Part shown: positions 25,227 through 33,100 of the stretch, piece by piece
Layout of the letters: every line of letters starts with the position of its first letter
How positions within the stretch are numbered: position 1 is the stretch's first letter
Assembly: GCA_036506275.1 (NCBI GenBank)
Contig: DASXSB010000084.1
Span: 1 to 59,250 of the forward strand
Origin: DASXSB01 sp036506275
GTDB taxonomy: Bacteria; Methylomirabilota; Methylomirabilia; Rokubacteriales; CSP1-6
Reading direction: 5' to 3'
DNA length: 59,250 nucleotides
Program-made: the position numbers and the translations under genes
The notes under the pieces: model-generated
Seen by the model: only the letters and a program-made list of their open reading frames with translations
Told to the model about the DNA's origin: nothing
Databases searched by the model: none

Positions 25227-26008
25227 GCGCGTTCGAGGCCATCCGACTGGAGATCACCGACGGCGTGGCCACCGTCACCCTCGACCGTCCCGACGTCCAC
25301 AACGCGATGAACCAGACGATGCGCCAGGAGCTCACGCGCTGCTTCGGCGACCTCGCGCAAGACGAAGAGGTGCGCGCGATCGTCGTCATGGGCGCCGGCG
25401 AGCGCGCGTTCTCCGCCGGCGCCGACATCCGCGAGTTCGTGGAGCCCCAGATTCCCGTGCGCTTCCGCGAGCACCGCCGCCGCGTCGACTTTCGCCAGGC
25501 CATGGATCGCTGCGGGCAGCCGATCGTGGCCGCCATCCGCGGCTTCGCCCTCGGGGGTGGCCTCGAGCTGGCGCTCGCGTGCGACATCCGCATCGCGAGC
25601 GAGGACGCGCAGCTCGGGCTCACCGAGGTCAACCTCGCCATCATCCCCGGCGGTGGGGGGACGCAGCGCCTGCCCCGCCTCGTCGGCCGCGGCAAGGCGC
25701 TCGAGATGATCCTCACCGGCGCCCGCATCGGAGCCGCGGAGGCCCTGCGCATCGGGCTCGTCGAACGCGTGGTTCCCGCCGCCGAGGTGGTGACCGCCGC
25801 CACCGCCCTCGCGCGCACGATGGCGGAGAAGGCGCCGGTGGCGTTGCGCTACGCGAAGGAAGCGGTGGTGAAGGGCCTCGAATTGCCGCTGGCGGACGGC
25901 CTCCGGCTCGAGAACGATCTCTCCACTCTGTTGCGTACCACCGAGGATCGCGTGGAGGGCGCTCGCGCCTTCCTCGAGAAGCGCCGCCCGAAGTGGACGG
26001 GGCGGTGA
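25223..26008 (+). CDS. Enoyl-CoA hydratase/isomerase family protein
   Basis: A 261-residue crotonase-fold enzyme. Oxyanion-hole segments are AFSAGADIREF and ALGGGLELALACDIRIAS. The catalytic Glu lies in GLTEVNLAIIPGGGGTQRLPRLVG, which is close to true hydratases. It should hydrate trans-2-enoyl-CoA in the pathway fed by the dehydrogenases and the CoA-transferase just upstream (ATGA overlap). Confidence 0.93.
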   Translation: MSAFEAIRLEITDGVATVTLDRPDVHNAMNQTMRQELTRCFGDLAQDEEVRAIVVMGAGERAFSAGADIREFVEPQIPVRFREHRRRVDFRQAMDRCGQPIVAAIRGFALGGGLELALACDIRIASEDAQLGLTEVNLAIIPGGGGTQRLPRLVGRGKALEMILTGARIGAAEALRIGLVERVVPAAEVVTAATALARTMAEKAPVALRYAKEAVVKGLELPLADGLRLENDLSTLLRTTEDRVEGARAFLEKRRPKWTGR

Positions 26009-26036
26009 GCGGAACGCGCGTCCATCGTCAGGTCTG

Positions 26037-27029
26037 ATGCCATTCGCGTACTACGCGCGATTGACGCGCGCCCAGCAGGCGATCTACCGGAAGAGCGACG
26101 CCATCACGGACGTGGTGCTGCCACGCGCGACGGAGCTTCACGGGCGCGTGTCGGGACTGCAGGCCGCCCTCGAGTCCGAGGACCGGAAGGCGACGCAGGC
26201 CGCGAGCGAGCGCCTCATCCGCGGGATGACCGACGCCCTTCGCCTCCCGCCCGTGCGCGTGGAAGTGCTGGCGGCGCGGCCGCACGCGCAGTGGGGCGAG
26301 CTGCACGGCCTCTACACCTCCACGCCCGGGCGCCCGCCCAAGATCCAGCTCTGGATGCGGACGGCCAAGCAGAAGCGCGTGGTCGCCTTCCGGACGTATC
26401 TTCGAACGCTCCTGCACGAGGTCGGACACCACCTGGACTACACGCTCCTGAAATTGCCCGACTCCTTCCACACGGAAGGGTTCTACAAGCGAGAGTCGAG
26501 CCTGTTCTATCAGCTCGTGCCCAGGAAGGAGAGCGCCTTGCCCACCGTCGAGGAATACGCCAAGCAACCCGCCGAACAGCGCATCGCCCGCCTCGCGCGC
26601 ACGGCGGACGAGCTCGCCGCCGCCATCCGCGAGCACAGCGACGCTACGCTATCGCGGCGTCCCGACGCCAAGAACTGGTCCGCCAAGGAGGTCGTCTGTC
26701 ACCTGCGCGACACCGAGGAGTCGTTCATGGGCCGCTTCGAGACCATGATGACGATGGACGATCCGAAGTTCATCGGCATCACCCCCGACCGCTGGGCGGA
26801 AGACCGGCAGTACTCGAAAAATGATGCGACGGCGGCCCTGGCCGCCTTCCGGAAGCGGCGTGACGAGTCGCTGGTGTTCTTCCGCGGCCTGCGCCCCGAG
26901 CACTGGCAGCGCGGCGGCATCCACGCCGTCCGCGGTCGCATGACCATCGACGATTTCCTGACCCTGATGGCGTGGCACGACGACAATCACCTGGACCAGC
27001 TCCGCCGCGCGCTGGAAGGGAAAGCGTGA
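26037..27029 (+). CDS. Zincin-like HExxH domain fused to a DinB/YfiT-type domain
   Basis: A 330-residue protein with two parts. Residues 1-180 form an uncharacterised domain with LRTLLHEVGHHLDYTL (H127, E128, H131), a metallopeptidase-type HExxH helix. Residues 185-330 form a DinB-superfamily four-helix bundle with its metal histidines in VCHLRDTEESFMGRF (H222) and MAWHDDNHLDQL (H314, H318). DinB proteins of this kind bind a divalent metal and often act as thiol transferases. No signal peptide is present, so it is cytoplasmic. The combination is unusual, and no substrate can be named. Confidence 0.78.
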   Translation: MPFAYYARLTRAQQAIYRKSDAITDVVLPRATELHGRVSGLQAALESEDRKATQAASERLIRGMTDALRLPPVRVEVLAARPHAQWGELHGLYTSTPGRPPKIQLWMRTAKQKRVVAFRTYLRTLLHEVGHHLDYTLLKLPDSFHTEGFYKRESSLFYQLVPRKESALPTVEEYAKQPAEQRIARLARTADELAAAIREHSDATLSRRPDAKNWSAKEVVCHLRDTEESFMGRFETMMTMDDPKFIGITPDRWAEDRQYSKNDATAALAAFRKRRDESLVFFRGLRPEHWQRGGIHAVRGRMTIDDFLTLMAWHDDNHLDQLRRALEGKA

Positions 27030-27038
27030 GCGCGCGTG

Positions 27039-27068
27039 CCTTGACAACGTTCCGCTCCGTCGCCTAAA
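27039..27068 (+). promoter_or_regulatory. Sigma-70 promoter TTGACA-N18-TAAAGT
   Basis: TTGACA (27039-27044), 18 bases, TAAAGT (27063-27068). Transcription would begin near 27075, giving a leader of about 55 bases. That leader contains GGAAGGAGG before the ATG at 27131. Confidence 0.7.
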
Positions 27069-27130
27069 GTCCCGCGCAATTCACCGTCTCCCGACGGCCG
27101 CCGGCGCGGAATGCCGCGGAAGGAGGCGCC

Positions 27131-28363
27131 ATGGCGAGACGCCCACGGTTCCAGGTCGATCGCGAGTCAGCCACGCGCTTCCTCGTCTATCTGCAGCCGA
27201 AGATCATCGACGGCTTCGCGCGCCCGCTCCCCCTCTACGTGAACGCGCGCCCGGGAACGATCGCGGCCGGTCCCGACGACGGCAACATTCGCGTCATCGA
27301 CGCCAAGGAGAAGGAGCCGTACCGCGACGACCGCACCTGGAACACGCGCTGGAAGCCGCCCTTCGACGGACCCGCGTACGAGCCGGTGGCGCCGCGCGAA
27401 GGCCACTTCGATCACGTCAGGCCCGGCTCCCGGCCGTTCGCGGCGGCGGCCACGTTCGCGAGCATCCGCTACGCGCTCGACGTCTGGTCGCATTACCTGG
27501 GCGGCCCCGTGCGGTGGTACTTCGCCGACACCTACGACCACCTGGAGGTCATCCCGCGTATCGGCTCCAGCAACGCGTGGTCGGGGGAAGGCTTCCTCGA
27601 GTTCGGATTCCGCGATTTCCCGCTCAACACCGACGCCTATTGCGAGAGCTTCGACACCGTCACGCACGAAGCGGGGCACCTCATCTTCAAGTCCGTGGTC
27701 GGCAACCCCGTCGAGGACAAGAAGACCATCGAGTACCGCGCGCACGAGGAGGCGTGCGCCGACCTCGCGAGCGTGGTGACGTCCCTCCACGTCGATCAGA
27801 TCGTGGACCACGTCCTCGCCGGCACGCAGGGACGGCTCCACACCGCCAATCCGCTGTCACGGATCGGCGAGTACCGCGAGGGTCACCGCGGCGATCACGG
27901 CGACGATCGCGAGGCGCGCAAGCTCTTCAATCACGAGACGATGGAGCTGACGGATCCCGCCTGGTTCGACTACGACACGCACGGGTATTCGCAGCCGTTC
28001 TCGGGAGGCGCCTACGACGTCCTCGTCGCCATCTACCAGTGCAACCTGATGGACCGCAAGGTGGCCCCGGAGGTCGCCAGCGCCCGGCATCACCCGTCGT
28101 GGAACACGCTCACGGAGGTGCAAGAGGACTTCCCGCGCCTCTACGCGGGAGCCGCGCCCGAATTCAAGGAGGCGTTGCTCGACGCCCGCGATTCGTTCGC
28201 CACCCTGCTCGCGCACGCGTGGCCGAAGCTGGTTCCCGACGGCTTCTCGTACGGACAGGCGGTCGCGAACTTGATCACCGCCGACCGCGAGGTGAACGGA
28301 GGCCAGTACGGTCCCATCCTGCGCGCGCTGTTCGACCAGCGTGGGATCACGCCCCGCGTGTGA
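27131..28363 (+). CDS. Putative zinc metallopeptidase (gluzincin-type HExxH)
   Basis: A 410-residue protein without a signal peptide. FDTVTHEAGHLIFKSV gives the HExxH motif (H179, E180, H183), and YRAHEEACADLASVV about 25 residues on supplies a candidate third ligand Glu with the following Asp. This is the arrangement of M4/M36-like gluzincins. The region YDHLEVIPRIGSSNAWSGEGFLEFG resembles the substrate-side beta sheet of such enzymes. It has its own promoter and a strong AGGAGG-type ribosome site. It is likely co-transcribed with the small basic proteins downstream; the target is unknown. Confidence 0.75.
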   Translation: MARRPRFQVDRESATRFLVYLQPKIIDGFARPLPLYVNARPGTIAAGPDDGNIRVIDAKEKEPYRDDRTWNTRWKPPFDGPAYEPVAPREGHFDHVRPGSRPFAAAATFASIRYALDVWSHYLGGPVRWYFADTYDHLEVIPRIGSSNAWSGEGFLEFGFRDFPLNTDAYCESFDTVTHEAGHLIFKSVVGNPVEDKKTIEYRAHEEACADLASVVTSLHVDQIVDHVLAGTQGRLHTANPLSRIGEYREGHRGDHGDDREARKLFNHETMELTDPAWFDYDTHGYSQPFSGGAYDVLVAIYQCNLMDRKVAPEVASARHHPSWNTLTEVQEDFPRLYAGAAPEFKEALLDARDSFATLLAHAWPKLVPDGFSYGQAVANLITADREVNGGQYGPILRALFDQRGITPRV

Positions 28364-28393
28364 CGGGATCTTCGCCGACAAGGAGGACACGCC

Positions 28394-28558
28394 GTGCCCT
28401 TTGGACCACTCAAGGAAGGCGAGCGACGGCGGGCGGTGATCGAGATTCACGGCCCGCGCAGCCGCAAGGATCAGCTCGCCTTCCGCGCCGCCCTCAACCG
28501 CCTCCTGAAGAAGCACAACTCGCAGCTCAAGCAGCGTCCCCGCGGCGGAAGGGGCTGA
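28394..28558 (+). CDS. Small basic protein, copy A (54 residues)
   Basis: A 54-residue protein of unknown function from a GTG start with AGGAGG eight bases upstream. It is rich in Arg and Lys; its core reads AVIEIHGPRSRKDQ and AFRAALNRLLKKH. It is about two-thirds identical to the next gene, including the start region VPFGP-K-G-RR-AVIEI-GPRSRK-Q, and the ribosome-site region is duplicated too. The pattern suggests a strand followed by a basic helix that could bind nucleic acid. It is inferred to be real from the conserved reading frame in both copies. Confidence 0.7.
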   Translation: MPFGPLKEGERRRAVIEIHGPRSRKDQLAFRAALNRLLKKHNSQLKQRPRGGRG

Positions 28559-28599
28559 CCCGCTCGTGACGAAACGCTCGACGACAAGGAGAACACACC

Positions 28600-28761
28600 G
28601 TGCCCTTTGGACCAATCAAGGACGGCCAGCGACGAAAAGCCGTGATCGAAATCCGCGGCCCGCGCTCCCGGAAGGAGCAGTCGGCCTTCCGCACGGCGCT
28701 CCAGCGCCTGTTGAAGAAGCACAGCGCCGCCATCAAGCGCCGCCCGCGCAAGCGGGGCTGA
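28600..28761 (+). CDS. Small basic protein, copy B (53 residues)
   Basis: A 53-residue paralog of the preceding gene, again from a GTG with AAGGAG upstream. Substitutions are mostly conservative (Leu/Ile, Glu/Asp, Arg/Lys, Asn/Gln) and many are silent or third-position changes. That indicates selection on the protein after a tandem duplication. The tail is more basic (IKRRPRKRG). Function is unknown; co-transcription with the HExxH gene upstream is likely. Confidence 0.7.
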   Translation: MPFGPIKDGQRRKAVIEIRGPRSRKEQSAFRTALQRLLKKHSAAIKRRPRKRG

Positions 28762-28796
28762 CCCCCCGCGCTTCCGACGTCAAGGAGCGCCTCGAG

Positions 28797-28937
28797 GTGA
28801 TCGGCAACCTCGACGGGCCTCGCCTGGAGGCGCTCCTGCTCGAGATCCGCCGGCTGGGGGCGCGGCATGGCTTCACGGTGATGGCGATGGAGCGGGAAGT
28901 CGTGACGCGCCCGGGGAGGACGCCGCGCCGTCGATGA
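28797..28937 (+). CDS. Small hypothetical protein (46 residues)
   Basis: A 46-residue reading frame from GTG 28797 preceded by AAGGAG at nine bases. Its TGA overlaps the ATG of the ATP-grasp gene (ATGA). The protein reads one amphipathic helix (GPRLEALLLEIRRLGARHGF) and a basic tail. Nothing in it is recognisable. The coupling to the next gene and the ribosome site are the support. Confidence 0.5.
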   Translation: MIGNLDGPRLEALLLEIRRLGARHGFTVMAMEREVVTRPGRTPRRR

Positions 28938-30163
28938 GCGGCGCTACCCTCCTCGTGACAGAGGCGGGCGGCGGACCTGCCAACAACCTCATCCGCAGCC
29001 TCCGCGCCGGCGATTCCTCGCTGGTGATCGTGGGCTGTCACGACGATCGCTTCGCCCTGAAGAAGTCGACGGCGGATCGCAATTACGTCGTCCCCGGCGA
29101 TCCCCGGATGCTCGGCGCCATCGCCGGCATCGTGCGGCGCGAGAATGTCGCCCTCGTCATCCCCACCACGGACGAAAGCGTCCTGCGCCTGGCCGGAGCG
29201 GGCGCCCGCCTGCGCGGGCGGTTGCTCCTTCCGCGCTTGCGCGCGATCCACCGCTGCCGGAAGAAGGACGAGCTGGCGGAGTTGTTGCGCGCCCACGGCG
29301 TTCCGGCGCCACGGACGGTCCGCGTGCGCAGTCTGTCCGCGATCGGGCGCGACTTCCGGCGCGTGGCGTCGGGACCTCTCGCGTGGTGCCGGATCCGGAC
29401 GGGCGCCGGCTCGCGGGGAGCGGCGCCGGTGGCGAGCGCGGCGGTGGCGCGGCACTGGATCGAGTACTGGCATCAGATGCGCGGGGTGGCCCCGACCGCG
29501 TTCACGCTTTCGGAATATCTGCCCGGTCGCGACTTCGGCTGTCAGACGCTCTGGCTCGACGGCCGCCTCGTGCTCGTCAAGACGTTCGAGCGGCTCGCCT
29601 ATTTCGTCGGCGGCGGGACTCCGAGCGGCGTGTCGTCGGTCGCCTCCCTCGCGAAGACGGTGGTGGAGCCGCGCGTGGTCGACGTCGCCGTTCGCGCGGT
29701 GCGGACGGTGGACCGGCGCGCGAGCGGGGTGTTCAGCGTGGACCTCAAGGAAGACGCGGACGGTGTCCCGTGCGTGACCGAGATCAACGCGGGACGCTTC
29801 CTGGCCGGCACGAACCTGCTCGACCTCACCGGCAAGCACAACATGGTAGTCACGTACGTGCGGCTGGCCCTCGGGGAGCCGGTGAACATCGCGGATCCGT
29901 ACGACGCCGCCGCCGACCACTACATCGTGCGCGACCTCGATACGCTACCGGACATCGTCCACGCCGACGAGCTCTTCGACGCCGCGCCGGCCGCGGTGCG
30001 CGCGGGCGGGCGCGCGATCAGGCGGCGTTCCGTCCCGCCTCCGCCAACGCGCGGTCGAGCCACCAGCGCATCCCGAGACGGCGGAACAGCTCCACGGCGC
30101 TCGCACGCTGCTCGGAAGCCTCCGCCGGGCGGCCCTCTTTCTCGGCGAGCCGGGCCAGGCTGA
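28934..30163 (+). CDS. ATP-grasp-fold ligase-like protein
   Basis: A 409-residue protein. LLVTEAGGGPANNLIRSLRAG is the N-terminal Rossmann-like domain of carbamoyl-phosphate-synthase-type ATP-grasp proteins. RKKDELAELLRAHGVPAPRTV opens the grasp domain, FTLSEYLPGRDFGCQTLWLDGRLV lies in it, and the metal-binding end is VFSVDLKEDADGVPCVTEINAGRF. It should join a carboxylate to an amine or thiol using ATP. Residues after about 360 are Arg/Pro-rich and antisense to the 3' end of the regulator at 30018, so the native C-terminus may be shorter. It is coupled to the 46-residue gene. Confidence 0.8.
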   Translation: MSGATLLVTEAGGGPANNLIRSLRAGDSSLVIVGCHDDRFALKKSTADRNYVVPGDPRMLGAIAGIVRRENVALVIPTTDESVLRLAGAGARLRGRLLLPRLRAIHRCRKKDELAELLRAHGVPAPRTVRVRSLSAIGRDFRRVASGPLAWCRIRTGAGSRGAAPVASAAVARHWIEYWHQMRGVAPTAFTLSEYLPGRDFGCQTLWLDGRLVLVKTFERLAYFVGGGTPSGVSSVASLAKTVVEPRVVDVAVRAVRTVDRRASGVFSVDLKEDADGVPCVTEINAGRFLAGTNLLDLTGKHNMVVTYVRLALGEPVNIADPYDAAADHYIVRDLDTLPDIVHADELFDAAPAAVRAGGRAIRRRSVPPPPTRGRATSASRDGGTAPRRSHAARKPPPGGPLSRRAGPG

Positions 30164-33100
30164 GCCGGCACTGAGCGACGAGCGGCTTCATCTCGAGGCG
30201 CTCCGCCAGCTCGAGCGCGCCCGCGAGCGCGCGTCGCGCTCCGTCGAGATCCGCGGGATCGGCGCGGAGCGCCACCTCACCGAGCAGGCGGCGCAGATAG
30301 GCTTCGTTGCCGCGGTGGCCGTGATGCGTGGCCAGATCGAGGCCGCGCGTCGCCACCGCGCGCGCGTCGCTCCCTCGCCCCGCGTCCATGTACGCCTCCG
30401 CCAGCCACAGCATCGACCATGACTGACCACCGAGGAGCTGCATGGCGGCGGCGCGCTCGCCCGCCTGCTCCAGGAGCGGCACCGCCTCCTCGCCGCGGCC
30501 GCCGAGGACGTAGGCGGCGCCGAGGCCGGTGGCGACCCGCGGCCACCAGAGCGGAATGCGCCACGTCTCGCTCAGCTCCACCCCGCGCTCGAGCGCTGCG
30601 ATGGCGTTCTCCAGCTCTCCTTGCTGGAGATGAAGGATGCCGATGCCCGACATCGCCACCGTGCGCGCGAGCGGCTGGTCGGAGGCTTCCGCGAGGTGCA
30701 CCGCTTCCTCCCCGCGGCGCCCGCCCTCCGCGAATTCCCCCAGCTCGGCCAGGCACCACACGAGACACGTGCGCGAGTGGATCGAGGGGAACTGTGGGAG
30801 GCCGAAGCGCTCGCGGGCGAGGTCGTCGGCGAGGAGATCCACGTTCATCCGGAAGAACTCGGTGGCGCGGCGGTACTCGCCGCGCGCGTAGTACGCCTGG
30901 CCCAGGTAGGTGCGCGTGGAGACCTTGAGCCCGAAGTCGTCGAGGGCGTCCGCGATGGCAAGCGCGCGCTCTCCGCTCTCGATGGCGCGCGCGGTGTCGC
31001 CGGCGAGCCGGAAGTAGTCCGTGAGGTACGCGTAGACGCGGCCGAGCCGCCGCTCGTCGTCGAGGGCCTGGGCGAGACGTTCCGCTTCCCGCAAGCGGTC
31101 GACGATGGCCGCGAAGGCTGCGATGGGCTGGAGCGCGTTCCGGAGCTCGAAGCGAACGTCGATGGCATCCCGGATCGTGTCCTCGCTCTCCGGAAGCTGC
31201 TTCATGGCGTCGAGGGCGCGCTCGAAGTGGGCGACGGCTTCGCGATAGGCAGCGCGGTTGAACGCCTTCTGACCCGCTTCGCGCAGGTAGGGGGCGGCCT
31301 TCGCCCACGCCTGGCCCGCGAAGGCGTGATCGGCGAGGCGTTCCACGTATTCGTGGCGGCGCCCGGCGTAGAGTCGTTCCATCGCCTCCACGATGCGACG
31401 GTGGAGGCGGCGTCGGGTGTCGTCGAGCACGGTCGCGTAGGCGACGTCGTGCGTGAGCGTGTGACGGAAGACGTATTCGGCGGCGCCGGCCGCCGGCGCT
31501 TCGTACAGGAACTCCGCCGTCTTCAGGCGACCGAAGCCGCGGCGGAGATCGTCCTCGGACACGTCGGCGACGGCGGCGATGACCGAGAAGGGGACACGTT
31601 TGCCCACCACCGCCGCCGTCTGGAGGAGCAGTCGATCCTCGGCGGCGAGACCGTCGATCCGCCCCAGGAGCACTCCGTGCACGGTGTCCGGCACCCGGAG
31701 CGTGACGTCGGGCGCCGGGTTCTCGCGCACGGCACGGGCCAGCTCCTCCAGGAAGAACGGGTTCCCTTCCGCCTTGGCCGCGATGGCGCCCGCCAGCGTG
31801 TCGGCGACGTCGTCGCGCCGGAGGGCGGCGCGCAGCACGCGCAAGCTGTCCTCGGGGGCGAGAGGCGGGAGCGCCACCTGCGTCGCGTAGGACTTCTCGA
31901 TCCACGGCGGGCGATAGCCCGGGCGATAGGTCGAGATCAGCAGCATGCGGGTGGCGGGCACGGTGTCGGCGAGGGAGACGAAGAACTCCTCCGACGTGCG
32001 GTCGATCCAGTGCAGGTCCTCGAGCACGAGGACGAGCGCGCACTCCTCGCACAAGGTGACGAGGAGCTGGCGCACGGCATCGAAGATCCGCTTCTTGACG
32101 GCCTCCGGCTCCATCGCCGCCAGCGGTCCCGTTCCCTCCTTCACGCCGAGCAGGTGCAGGATGCTGGCGGCGGCGTCGCTCTCGAGCCGCGCGCGCACGC
32201 CCACCGCGTTGACCTTCTCGACGATCGACTCCGGCGTGTCGCTCTCCTCCAGCCCGCACACCGCCTTGACGATGTCCGCCACCGGCGTCAACGGCATGGA
32301 GGCGGCGTAGGCGTGGCAGTGCCCCTCGAGATAGTGGAGCGCCTTGCCGGTGAGGCTCTGCTTGAATTCGAAGAGCAGCCGTGACTTGCCGATCCCCGGC
32401 TCACCGCCCACGCCGACGATCTGGCCCTCGCCGCGCAACGTCGACTCGATCCGGCTCCACAGGAGCTCCAGCTCGCGATGACGGCCGACGAACGTGGCCA
32501 CGAGGCGGGCCTGACCGAACACGCCGCGCGCGAGCCCCACCAGCGCGAACACGGGCGTCCTCGCGCCCGCGCGCTCGCCGAGCTCGATCAGATCGAACGC
32601 GCGCTGGAGGACGGGGGCGGCGGAATCGGAGACGACGATGGCGGGGGCGTCGGCGGACGCCATGATCTGCTCGAGCGCCGCGATCGCCGGCGCCTTCGCC
32701 TCCTCGGCCAGCTCGAGGGCGCCGCTTCCCTGTCCCACCACGAAGTGCCCGAAGTGGATGCCTTGCCGTAGCACGGGGAGCCGGCGGCCGGTCTCGCGCT
32801 CGCGGTCGAATGCGCGCTGGATCGCCATCGCGGCGTGGCCGGCGCGATCGGGCGCCTCCTCCACCGGATCGACGCCGAAGGCGGCCACCACCCCCGTCAG
32901 GCTCACCGCTTCCACGCGTCCGCCGAAGGTCCGGACCTTGTCGAGAACGATCTCGAACCCTCGCCCGCTGTCGGCCGGAGCCTCGGCGTCGGCGTCGTCC
33001 GTGAGCACGATGCGCAGGAGCGTCACCGGTCTTCGCTCCCACCGGAGCGGCCCCGGCGCCGGGGCCGCCGCCGGCGCGGCGACGGGCGTGGGCGGCGCCG

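Noticed and set aside
28566..28937. Longer + strand frame covering copy B of the small basic protein and the 46-residue gene
   Set aside because: The front of this frame is out of phase with the conserved small protein. Only the part after GTG 28797 with its ribosome site is supported.
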